This document shows positions 1 to 5,344 of a stretch of 14,949 nucleotides of DNA, in pieces (position 1 is the first letter of the stretch; each line of letters opens with the position of its first letter). The position numbers were made by a program, and so were the translations under genes. The DNA comes from Candidatus Mediterraneibacter gallistercoris (GTDB lineage: Bacteria; Bacillota_A; Clostridia; Lachnospirales; Lachnospiraceae). The notes under the pieces are model-generated. The model ran no database searches. It worked only from the letters and a program-made list of their open reading frames with translations, and had not been told where the DNA came from. Where the stretch lies: positions 1 through 14,949 of the forward strand of contig DWWI01000198.1 of NCBI GenBank assembly GCA_019119745.1, given 5' to 3'.

Positions 1-12
1 CTGGATTTATTG

Positions 13-34
13 TGATTTTTTTATAAAAAAATCA
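13..34. repeat. AT-rich perfect palindrome upstream of the phosphohexomutase gene
   Basis: A perfect 22-bp palindrome: TGA, seven T, then A and T at the centre, seven A, then TCA. It ends 27 bp before the mutase start codon. It could be an operator, a bent A/T tract, or the remains of a terminator from an upstream gene lying outside the window. TATAAA at 22-27 could serve as a -10 element, but the matching -35 would fall off the left edge. The function is inferred only. Confidence 0.45.
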
Positions 35-61
35 ACAGAAAAAATGGTAGGAGTGGTAAAA

Positions 62-1744
62 ATGTATCAGAAAGAGTATGAACGCTGGATGGCAGCGGAT
101 CTGGAAGATCCGGATCTGAAACCGGAATTGTCAAAAATTGAAGGAAACGATGATGAGATCAAGGAGCGTTTCGCAGTAGCGCTGAAGTTCGGAACAGCCG
201 GACTGCGCGGAGTCCTTGGAGCAGGTACGAACCGCATGAATATCTACGTGGTGCGTCAGGCGACACAGGGACTGGCAAACTGGGTAAAGACTCAGGGGGG
301 AACACAGACAGTTGCGATCAGCTATGACAGCCGTATCAAGAGCGATGTGTTTGCAAAGACAGCGGCAGGCGTACTTGCAGCCAACGGAATTAAGGTGAGA
401 ATATATGATGCACTGATGCCGGTGCCGGCACTTTCATTTGCGACACGGTATTATAACTGCAATGCCGGTGTTATGGTCACCGCATCCCACAATCCTGCAA
501 AATATAACGGCTACAAAGCATACGGGCCGGACGGCTGCCAGATGACAGACGATGCCGCGGCTATCGTATATGATGAGATCCAGAAGACGGACGTTCTGAC
601 AGGCGCAAAATATATGTCTTTCGCGCAGGGTGTTGAGGAAGGGCTGATCCGTTTTGTGGGTGATGACTGCAAGAGAGCTCTCTATGATGCCATCGAATCC
701 CGTCAGGTGCGTCCGGGTCTCTGTAAGACGGCAGGCCTTAAGCTTGTTTACAGCCCGCTGAACGGTTCCGGACTGATGCCGGTGACACAGGTGCTGAAAG
801 ATATCGGTATTACAGACATCACGATCGTTCCGGATCAGGAGTACCCGAACGGTTACTTTACAACCTGCAGCTATCCGAATCCGGAGATTTTTGCAGCTCT
901 TGAGCAGGGGCTTAATCTTGCAAAAGAGACCGGAGCAGATCTGATGCTGGCCACAGATCCGGATGCTGACCGTGTCGGCATTGCCATGAAGTGCCCGGAC
1001 GGCTCATATGAGCTGGTAAGCGGAAATGAAGTTGGCGTACTGCTTCTCGACTATATCTGCGCGGGACGTATTGAGAAAGGTACAATGCCGGAGAAACCGG
1101 TGGCAGTGAAATCTATCGTATCCACACCGCTTGCAGGCGCGGTTGCTGAGAAATACGGTGTGGAACTCCGCAGCGTGCTGACCGGATTCAAATGGATCGG
1201 CGACCAGATCGCGCAGCTTGAAGATGCTGGGGAAGTAGACCGTTTTATCTTCGGATTCGAAGAGAGCTACGGATATCTTGCAGGTCCATATGTGCGGGAT
1301 AAGGATGCGGTTATCGGTTCTATGCTGATCTGTGAGATGGCTGCTTATTACAGAAGCATCGGAAGCTCTCTGAAGCAGAGGCTGGAGGAGATTTATGCCG
1401 AGTACGGACGCTATCTGAACAAGGTCGACAGTTTTGAGTTCCCGGGATTAAGCGGTATGGACAAGATGTCCGGCATCATGCAGGGATTACGAGATAATCC
1501 GCTGACGGAGATTGCGGGATATAAGGTCGTATCCGTAACAGACTATCAGAAACCGGAAGAGACAGGACTTCCGGCTGCGAATGTTCTGATCTACAAACTG
1601 GAGAATAATGAGACTGTGATCGTACGTCCGTCGGGAACTGAGCCGAAGATCAAAATATATTACACAACACTGGGTAAAGACCTGGCTGAAGCCGAGAAAG
1701 AAAAGGAAAAACTGGCTGACGCTCTGAAACCGGTTATGGCATAG
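62..1744 (+). CDS. pgcA: Phosphoglucomutase / phospho-sugar mutase (alpha-D-phosphohexomutase family)
   Basis: Interconverts glucose-1-phosphate and glucose-6-phosphate in the cytosol, and possibly mannose phosphates, linking glycogen or maltodextrin breakdown and cell-envelope sugar synthesis to glycolysis. The 560-residue product carries the family landmarks in order. FGTAGLRG lies at 43-50. The phosphoserine loop TASHNP at 140-145 has Ser142 as the likely phosphate carrier. The metal loop DPDADR is at 299-304, the sugar-binding loop GFEESYG at about 398-404, and the phosphate-binding loop RPSGTEP at 522-528. The length fits the roughly 570-residue Firmicute type such as B. subtilis PgcA. 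I chose ATG 62 over the in-frame ATG at 44 because TAGGAG at 48-53 sits at correct Shine-Dalgarno spacing, and homology begins at the MYQKEYERW stretch. Substrate preference (glucose versus mannose) cannot be fixed from sequence alone. No convincing terminator follows the gene. Confidence 0.93.
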   Translation: MYQKEYERWMAADLEDPDLKPELSKIEGNDDEIKERFAVALKFGTAGLRGVLGAGTNRMNIYVVRQATQGLANWVKTQGGTQTVAISYDSRIKSDVFAKTAAGVLAANGIKVRIYDALMPVPALSFATRYYNCNAGVMVTASHNPAKYNGYKAYGPDGCQMTDDAAAIVYDEIQKTDVLTGAKYMSFAQGVEEGLIRFVGDDCKRALYDAIESRQVRPGLCKTAGLKLVYSPLNGSGLMPVTQVLKDIGITDITIVPDQEYPNGYFTTCSYPNPEIFAALEQGLNLAKETGADLMLATDPDADRVGIAMKCPDGSYELVSGNEVGVLLLDYICAGRIEKGTMPEKPVAVKSIVSTPLAGAVAEKYGVELRSVLTGFKWIGDQIAQLEDAGEVDRFIFGFEESYGYLAGPYVRDKDAVIGSMLICEMAAYYRSIGSSLKQRLEEIYAEYGRYLNKVDSFEFPGLSGMDKMSGIMQGLRDNPLTEIAGYKVVSVTDYQKPEETGLPAANVLIYKLENNETVIVRPSGTEPKIKIYYTTLGKDLAEAEKEKEKLADALKPVMA

Positions 1745-1773
1745 AATAATACTGCAAAAAACAGGGAAAATTC

Positions 1774-1802
1774 TTGACAAAGCATAGTTAAACCGTTATA
1801 AC
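1774..1802 (+). promoter_or_regulatory. Sigma-A promoter of the HU gene
   Basis: TTGACA at 1774-1779, a 17-bp spacer, and TATAAC at 1797-1802. The -35 is a perfect match and the -10 matches 5 of 6, as expected for a highly expressed nucleoid protein gene. Transcription would start near 1809. The assignment is by consensus only. Confidence 0.8.
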
Positions 1803-1808
1803 ATACAT

Positions 1809-1847
1809 AAAGGCGGAAAATGCGGCCGTTTGGGCATTTTCCCCTTT
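1809..1847 (+). promoter_or_regulatory. Hairpin at the predicted 5' end of the HU mRNA
   Basis: An inverted repeat pairs AAAGG-C-GGAAAATGC (1809-1823) with GCATTTTCCCCTTT (1834-1847). There is one bulged C and a 10-nt loop. The stem begins at the base predicted as +1 from the promoter at 1774-1802, so it would form the very 5' end of the transcript, about 35 nt upstream of the ribosome binding site. It could protect the mRNA from 5'-end decay. It is less likely to be a terminator for the upstream gene, because no solid T run follows it. Confidence 0.6.
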
Positions 1848-1900
1848 AATAATCAGAATAGAAATTGTATGTATGTACAATAAAGAGGAGGAATTTATCC

Positions 1901-2173
1901 ATGAACAAAACAGAATTGATCGCGGCTATTGCCGAAAAAGCAGAAATTTCCAAGAAAGATTCTGAAAAAGCATTAAAAGCCTTTGTTGATGTAGTTACAG
2001 AGCAGCTTAAGAATGACGACAAGGTTCAGCTTGTAGGCTTTGGAACATTTGAAGTGAGCAAGAGAGCAGCAAGAGAAGGAAGAAACCCGCAGACAGGCAA
2101 GACAATGAAGATCGCAGCTTGCAAGGCTCCGAAGTTCAAAGCAGGAAAGGCTTTAAAGGACGCTATCAACTAA
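1901..2173 (+). CDS. hup: DNA-binding protein HU
   Basis: A small basic histone-like protein that forms dimers, bends and wraps DNA, and organises the nucleoid. The product is 90 residues, the standard HU length. Visible features are the amphipathic N-terminal helices starting [19 protein letters not shown], the GFGTFE turn at 46-51, and the DNA-intercalating arm with RNPQTG at 61-66 (Pro63 is the wedge residue). A lysine-rich C-terminal helix ends the protein. The start is fixed by a strong AAAGAGGAGG Shine-Dalgarno at 1882-1891, nine bases upstream. The longer in-frame start at 1865 would place the Shine-Dalgarno inside the gene and adds non-homologous residues. The gene has its own promoter and terminator. 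Its position just before rqcP is, to my recollection, frequent in Clostridia. Confidence 0.96.
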   Translation: MNKTELIAAIAEKAEISKKDSEKALKAFVDVVTEQLKNDDKVQLVGFGTFEVSKRAAREGRNPQTGKTMKIAACKAPKFKAGKALKDAIN

Positions 2174-2202
2174 TTGTGGATTGACTATAGATTGAGAAAA
2201 CA

Positions 2203-2237
2203 GGCACTTACGATGAAAACCATTGTAAGTGCCTTTT
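2203..2237 (+). terminator. Intrinsic terminator after HU
   Basis: GGCACTTAC (2203-2211) pairs with GTAAGTGCC (2225-2233). The stem continues through a G-U pair and ATG/CAT to a five-base AAAAC loop, giving about 13 pairs, and is followed by TTTT. It separates HU from rqcP transcription. Confidence 0.9.
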
Positions 2238-2244
2238 GTATCGG

Positions 2245-2286
2245 CGGCGAGCCGGATCCCGGGCCTGCCCGGGATCCTGGCGGCCG
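2245..2286. repeat. GC-rich palindrome between HU and rqcP
   Basis: Perfect 11-bp arms, GGATCCCGGGC (2254-2264) and GCCCGGGATCC (2267-2277), lie around a central CT. The pairing extends outward through GCC/GGC with one bulged T and then CGGC/GCCG. The block is far more GC-rich than its surroundings. A perfect -10 hexamer TATAAT (2289-2294) follows three bases after it, but the palindrome occupies the place of the -35 and no good -35 is visible. It may be an operator over a weak rqcP promoter, an RNA hairpin, or a copy of a dispersed repeat. Confidence 0.6.
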
Positions 2287-2344
2287 AATATAATCGAGGA
2301 ATGTGCCGTTTGGCGCTTCCGGTGATTTACAGAAAGGAAGAAAA

Positions 2345-2584
2345 ATGCGTCTAGACAAATTTTTAAAAGTATCGAGGCTGATCAAGCGCAGGACTGTGGC
2401 AAATGAAGCGTGTGACGCGGGGAGGGTCATGGTTAACGGAAAGCCTGCAAAAGCTTCGGTGCAGGTAAAGCCGGGTGACACGATCGAAATCCAGTTCGGT
2501 ACGAGAAACGTGAAAGTTGAGGTGCTGAAACTGCAGGATACCACAAAGAAAGAAGAGGCGTCAGAGCTGTTCAAATACCTGTAG
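2345..2584 (+). CDS. rqcP: S4-domain RNA-binding protein, RqcP (YabO) family
   Basis: A ribosome-associated quality-control factor. In B. subtilis, RqcP works with RqcH on obstructed 50S subunits to support C-terminal alanine tailing of stalled nascent chains; it resembles Hsp15. The product has 79 residues, almost all of it one S4 fold. The helix RLDKFLKVSRLIKRR at the N-terminus is the canonical RNA-binding start, followed by ANEACDAGRVMVNGKPAK and the VKPGDTIEIQFG strand. The last 15 or so residues are a charged tail. The start at 2345 is chosen because of AAAGGAAG at about 2333-2340 and because homology begins at MRLDKFL. An upstream in-frame ATG at 2303 has no Shine-Dalgarno. Its place directly upstream of yabP and yabQ matches B. 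subtilis yabO. Confidence 0.92.
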   Translation: MRLDKFLKVSRLIKRRTVANEACDAGRVMVNGKPAKASVQVKPGDTIEIQFGTRNVKVEVLKLQDTTKKEEASELFKYL

Positions 2585-2586
2585 AA

Positions 2587-2685
2587 ACAGTTCAGCCGTC
2601 TGTCCGTCAGAACATGAGCAAAGCAGCGGCGAAAGCCGCAGTGAGCACGTCAGTGCGGCTTTGCGATTGGCGCGTGCTGAACTGT
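2587..2685. repeat. 99-bp nested inverted-repeat element between rqcP and yabP (MITE-like or structured RNA)
   Basis: Terminal inverted repeats of 10 bp: ACAGTTCAGC (2587-2596) and GCTGAACTGT (2676-2685). Inside are two mutually exclusive hairpins. One is GCGGC-GAAA-GCCGC at 2626-2639. The other pairs AAAGCCGCA (2632-2640) with TGCGGCTTT (2654-2662) and extends by TGA/TCA across a G-G mismatch. GCAAAG (2618-2623) can also pair with CTTTGC (2659-2664). A 9-bp direct repeat GCCGTCTGT occurs at 2595-2603 and 2686-2694. No protein is supported here: the in-frame extension of yabP to 2614 runs through this structure. The architecture suggests a non-autonomous dispersed repeat or a folded RNA inside the operon. 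Confidence 0.6.
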
Positions 2686-2696
2686 GCCGTCTGTAT

Positions 2697-2725
2697 GCAT
2701 AATTCGGAACAACCTCTCATATATT
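2697..2725 (+). promoter_or_regulatory. Candidate sigma-E promoter of yabP-yabQ
   Basis: GCATAAT at 2697-2703 matches the B. subtilis sigma-E -35 pattern KMATATT at 6 of 7 positions. After exactly 14 bp, CATATATT at 2718-2725 matches the -10 pattern CATACA-T at all but one fixed position. Transcription would start near 2732, about 20 bases before yabP ATG and just before its Shine-Dalgarno. B. subtilis yabP is a known sigma-E gene, which supports the call. It remains a consensus match by eye. Confidence 0.55.
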
Positions 2726-2751
2726 TAAAAACAGAGTGGGAGGGAGCACGT

Positions 2752-3036
2752 ATGGAAGAACAGCGCATTGCAAAATCACACAAGCTTGTGGTAAATAACA
2801 GAAAAACCAGTATGGTGACAGGTGTCCTTGATGTTTTGTCCTTTGATCTGAACGAAATTCTGCTGGAGACAGAGCAGGGGATGCTTATGGTCAAAGGGAC
2901 AGATCTCCATGTGAACCGGCTCAGTGTGGAAAAAGGAGAAGTAGACTTGTCAGGTAATATTGACAGTATCGCTTATTCTAGTGCTTCGCCGGCGGGAAAG
3001 CAGGCGGAGAATTTCCTGTCAAAGCTGTTTAAGTAG
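2752..3036 (+). CDS. yabP: Sporulation protein YabP
   Basis: A small protein of the YabP/YqfC family, expressed in the mother cell during sporulation. In B. subtilis it is associated with spore coat or cortex assembly, but its exact biochemistry is unsettled. The 94-residue product shows the family pattern: a start of charged residues with HKLVVNNRK, the VTGVLDVLSFDLNEILLETEQGMLMVKG beta-rich core, the LHVNRLSVEKGEVDLSGNIDSIAYS segment, and a short amphipathic C-terminus. No signal peptide or membrane segment is seen. The start at 2752 is set by GGGAGG at 2738-2743, eight bases upstream. The longer reading frame from 2614 crosses a structured repeat and adds 46 residues unlike the family. yabQ follows after eight bases, so the two are cotranscribed. 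Confidence 0.92.
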   Translation: MEEQRIAKSHKLVVNNRKTSMVTGVLDVLSFDLNEILLETEQGMLMVKGTDLHVNRLSVEKGEVDLSGNIDSIAYSSASPAGKQAENFLSKLFK

Positions 3037-3044
3037 GTAGAACG

Positions 3045-3377
3045 ATGATATTGGGGATCGGGGCGGAGAGTGGAATTTTTCTGTATGCAGGAGTAGCCGG
3101 TATATCCGTACTGTGTACATACTATATACTCGTGTGTTTCAGAAAGCTGGTATCGCACAGTGCCTTTGCGGCCGGAATAGAGGATCTGATATTCTGGATC
3201 GGAGCTAGTGTTTATATTTATCGGAAAATGTATGAAACTACATATGGGAGTATCCGGTGGTTTTTCGTGCTCGGAATATTAGGCGGAGCAGGCACCGGAT
3301 ATCTTTTATACTGTCTGGCCGGTAAAATTTATGCAAAGGCAAAGAAAAGGCTTGAAAAGTATAGAAAAAACAGATAA
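3045..3377 (+). CDS. yabQ: Spore cortex biosynthesis protein YabQ
   Basis: An integral membrane protein that in B. subtilis is needed for spore cortex formation and sits in the outer forespore membrane. The 110-residue product has three predicted membrane segments at about 10-31, 46-61 and 72-92, and a highly basic C-terminal tail (KAKKRLEKYRKNR). The core pattern (a first helix ending near CFRK, then IEDLIFWIGASVYIYRKMY, then GSIRWFFVLGILGGAGTGYLLY) fits YabQ. It is shorter than the B. subtilis protein because the C-terminus after the third helix is brief. The Shine-Dalgarno (TAGGTAG, overlapping the yabP stop) is weak, so translation is probably coupled to yabP. Confidence 0.87.
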   Translation: MILGIGAESGIFLYAGVAGISVLCTYYILVCFRKLVSHSAFAAGIEDLIFWIGASVYIYRKMYETTYGSIRWFFVLGILGGAGTGYLLYCLAGKIYAKAKKRLEKYRKNR

Positions 3378-3380
3378 AAT
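3352..3380 (+). promoter_or_regulatory. Candidate sigma-A promoter for divIC inside the end of yabQ
   Basis: TTGAAA at 3352-3357, a 17-bp spacer, and TAAAAT at 3375-3380. Each hexamer matches consensus at 5 of 6 positions. The -10 overlaps the yabQ stop codon. Transcription would start near 3387, about 43 bases before divIC. This would let the division gene be expressed in growth, independent of the sigma-E-type promoter upstream. Confidence 0.5.
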
Positions 3381-3429
3381 ATTTAGAAAATGGGGTATAA
3401 AAATATATTAATAAGCAGGGTGAGTGTGA

Positions 3430-3771
3430 ATGAGCAAGACAAGACGACAGCAGGGAGCAGGCCGTCAGCAGACCAGGAAGAGAAATTACAAGCTTCGGCA
3501 TTATAAACGCAGCATACTGATGATCTGTATGGTGCTCGTGTTTTTAATGGGGGCTCTCGGAGTAAGTTCCCTGAGCCTGTATGCAAAGAACAGTGAATAT
3601 AAAGAGCAGGAAGAGGAACTTCAGGCTCAGATAGAGGAAGAAGAACAGCGTTCGGAAGAGATTGATGAATTTGAAGAGTACGTTAAGACGGACGACTATA
3701 TCAAGAAGACGGCAGAAGATAAACTGGGACTGGTCGATCCGGACGAGATTGTATTTAAGCCTTCCAAATGA
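3430..3771 (+). CDS. divIC: Cell division protein DivIC (septum formation initiator family)
   Basis: A bitopic membrane protein of the divisome. DivIC pairs with FtsL and DivIB and helps recruit and activate septal peptidoglycan synthesis. The 113-residue product has the expected layout: a strongly basic cytoplasmic N-terminus (1-27), one membrane helix (about 28-48), an acidic extracellular coiled coil rich in E and Q (about 55-85), and the DivIC C-terminal stretch YVKTDDYIKKTAEDKLGLVDPDEIVF (84-109). The coiled coil is unusually glutamate-rich. AGGGTGAG at about 3417-3424 provides the ribosome binding site. The position between yabQ and spoIIE matches B. subtilis; yabR is missing here. A palindromic terminator follows the gene. 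Confidence 0.92.
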   Translation: MSKTRRQQGAGRQQTRKRNYKLRHYKRSILMICMVLVFLMGALGVSSLSLYAKNSEYKEQEEELQAQIEEEEQRSEEIDEFEEYVKTDDYIKKTAEDKLGLVDPDEIVFKPSK

Positions 3772-3808
3772 TAAGAAACATAAAACTGAATAATAAAAAG
3801 AAAATATA

Positions 3809-3850
3809 CAAATGAAAACTCCGGGAGAATTCTCCCGGAGTTTTCATTTG
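3809..3850. terminator. Perfect 42-bp palindromic terminator after divIC
   Basis: The sequence is a perfect palindrome centred between 3829 and 3830. Its core stem is ACTCCGGGAG and CTCCCGGAGT around an AATT loop, flanked on both sides by A-rich and T-rich arms (AAATGAAA and TTTTCATTT). Because each strand ends in a T-rich arm, it can act in both directions. It ends the yabP-divIC transcript ahead of spoIIE. Confidence 0.88.
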
Positions 3851-3855
3851 ACAAA
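3847..3855 (-). promoter_or_regulatory. Candidate Spo0A box upstream of spoIIE
   Basis: TTTGACAAA on the + strand is TTTGTCAAA on the - strand, a 9 of 9 match to the Spo0A box core TTTGTCRAA. It lies 48 bases before the spoIIE start and overlaps both the right edge of the terminator palindrome and a TTGACA hexamer (3848-3853). B. subtilis spoIIE is activated by Spo0A~P at a sigma-A promoter with an over-long spacer. No convincing -10 is visible at 17 or at 21-22 bp. A small hairpin (CCCGT-ACAG-ACGGG, 3866-3879) lies between the box and the Shine-Dalgarno. Confidence 0.5.
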
Positions 3856-3902
3856 GATTATGCCGCCCGTACAGACGGGAATATCGGGAAAGGAGAAAAA
3901 CC

Positions 3903-5300
3903 ATGAATGAGGGACAGGCACTTCACGGCAGCCCCTACGTGGAACAAATAGAAAAATATGCACATTCACTGAAACAGCTCTCGCGGACTTTCCTGGGACT
4001 GGAAGAAAAGAAGAAAGCGTTCTCTAATGAAGAGATAGAGGAGATGTTCTCACGAGTCAGGGAAAAGGTATGCGGAAAGTGTGAAAAATGCGGCTGGTGC
4101 TGGGGAGAGAATTTCGTGCATACGTATCAGATGGGGTATGAGATTCTTTCGGCCGTGGACCAGTATGGAAATGAACTGAACACAGAGGTGAAAAGAAAAC
4201 TGATGCAGCGCTGTATCATGGCGCCGCGTTTTCTTCGGGAGATGCTCGCAGGCTTTCACGACGCGAGGCAGAATATCATGTGGGTCAACCGGATCGCGCG
4301 CAGCAGGGAGAGCTGCGCGATTCAGATGGATACATTTGCCGATATGATAGAAAACACGGCAAGGGAACTTGAAAACAGTATCGTCACGGATGAGAGGCTC
4401 GAGAAAAGGATTATGACAGCCCTTAAAAAGAAAGGACTGCGTGTGCTGTATATCTATTTTTTTATGAACAGCGAGGGAAAATATGAGATCCATGTTACTG
4501 TCAGAAGTATGAAGAAAGAAAAAGTTACTGTCAGGGAGGTTGTGGGTGCGGTGACAGAGTGCGTGGGACGGAAATTTATTCTTCCCGGGGACAGCGCGCA
4601 GATGATCGGAAACGATTATATGACGGTCGTGTGTGTAGAGGGACCGGCTTTTTATATTATGCATGGTACGGCAAGAATCGGAAAAGACTGTGCCCGGGTG
4701 TCGGGAGATAACTTCGCTCTTATGGAGATGCCCGGCGGGAAATATGCGGTGGCACTGTCGGACGGGATGGGATCAGGAGAAGCGGCGTGCAGGGAAAGCA
4801 CCCTTGTTGTTGAACTGCTGGAAGAACTTCTCGGCGCGGGATTTCCTGAAAAAACGGCAATCCAGATGATCAATACTACTCTTGTCATAGGACGGGAAGA
4901 GATACATTATTCTACAGTGGACATGACGGTATTTGATCTGTACACCGGTGAGTGTGAGATCATCAAGGCAGGAGCTTCGTCTACGTTCATCAAGAAGAAA
5001 GATAATGTGGAACATTTGAGCTCTACAAGTCTGCCGATCGGAGTGATGAACCATATCGAGATAGATTCGGTGAAGCGGCAGCTTGAGGACGGTGACTTTG
5101 TGATCATGGTTACAGATGGAGTGCTGGATGCTCTGCCGGTGGGAGAACAGGATATCCTGCTTGAGACTATCATACAGGGAACTGAGATTACGAATCCAAA
5201 GGAAATGGCGCACCATGTGCTGGAACAGGTGCTTACATGGACGGGAAAAGAGCCGGCGGATGACATGACGGTGATGGCAATAGGAATCTGGAAAGACTGA
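3903..5300 (+). CDS. spoIIE: SpoIIE-type PP2C serine phosphatase lacking the N-terminal membrane domain
   Basis: SpoIIE dephosphorylates the anti-anti-sigma factor SpoIIAA-P, freeing sigma-F in the forespore, and also acts at the polar septum. The 465-residue product has a helical regulatory region (about 1-230) and a PP2C catalytic domain (about 235-465). Metal-binding acidic residues are visible in SDGMGSG (Asp287), VTDGVLDA (Asp405) and PADDMTV (Asp453/454). The location between divIC and tilS is the orthologous position. The B. subtilis protein has 827 residues with ten membrane helices in the first third. No such helices are present here, and the 130 bases upstream hold no ORF that could encode them. 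A cysteine cluster CxxCxxCxxC (C57, C60, C63, C66) followed by Trp sits in the regulatory part. The Shine-Dalgarno AAAGGAG at about 3889-3894 fixes the start. It could instead be a soluble SpoIIE-family phosphatase with a different partner, but synteny favours SpoIIE. Confidence 0.85.
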   Translation: MNEGQALHGSPYVEQIEKYAHSLKQLSRTFLGLEEKKKAFSNEEIEEMFSRVREKVCGKCEKCGWCWGENFVHTYQMGYEILSAVDQYGNELNTEVKRKLMQRCIMAPRFLREMLAGFHDARQNIMWVNRIARSRESCAIQMDTFADMIENTARELENSIVTDERLEKRIMTALKKKGLRVLYIYFFMNSEGKYEIHVTVRSMKKEKVTVREVVGAVTECVGRKFILPGDSAQMIGNDYMTVVCVEGPAFYIMHGTARIGKDCARVSGDNFALMEMPGGKYAVALSDGMGSGEAACRESTLVVELLEELLGAGFPEKTAIQMINTTLVIGREEIHYSTVDMTVFDLYTGECEIIKAGASSTFIKKKDNVEHLSSTSLPIGVMNHIEIDSVKRQLEDGDFVIMVTDGVLDALPVGEQDILLETIIQGTEITNPKEMAHHVLEQVLTWTGKEPADDMTVMAIGIWKD

Positions 5301-5309
5301 ACTGTTATC

Positions 5310-5338
5310 TTTACAATTAGAAATGAATTGGTTATAGT
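5310..5338 (+). promoter_or_regulatory. Sigma-A promoter placing +1 at the tilS start codon
   Basis: TTTACA at 5310-5315 (5 of 6), a 17-bp spacer, and TATAGT at 5333-5338 (5 of 6). With the usual spacing, +1 falls on position 5345, the A of the tilS ATG. No Shine-Dalgarno is present before that ATG. Together these predict a leaderless transcript. Confidence 0.6.
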
Positions 5339-5344
5339 TTACAT

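Noticed and set aside
2614..2751. N-terminal extension of yabP by 46 residues from the upstream in-frame ATG
   Set aside because: The extension runs through the nested inverted repeat, lacks a Shine-Dalgarno, and adds residues unlike the family. ATG 2752 has a strong ribosome binding site.
3866..3879. Hairpin CCCGT-ACAG-ACGGG before spoIIE as a riboswitch or attenuator
   Set aside because: Only five pairs, with no T run or conserved aptamer features. Noted in the Spo0A-site entry only.
3772..3902. tRNA genes or yabR expected between divIC and spoIIE from B. subtilis gene order
   Set aside because: The 131-base gap holds only a terminator, a short hairpin and a regulatory site. There is no cloverleaf and no S1-domain ORF.
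4050..4664. 204-codon - strand open frame within spoIIE
   Set aside because: It is a shadow of the phosphatase gene. It has no ribosome binding site or recognisable motif.
5323..5337. Four-codon ORF (M-N-W-L-stop) just before tilS
   Set aside because: It has no Shine-Dalgarno and lies upstream of the predicted +1, inside the promoter, so it is unlikely to be translated.
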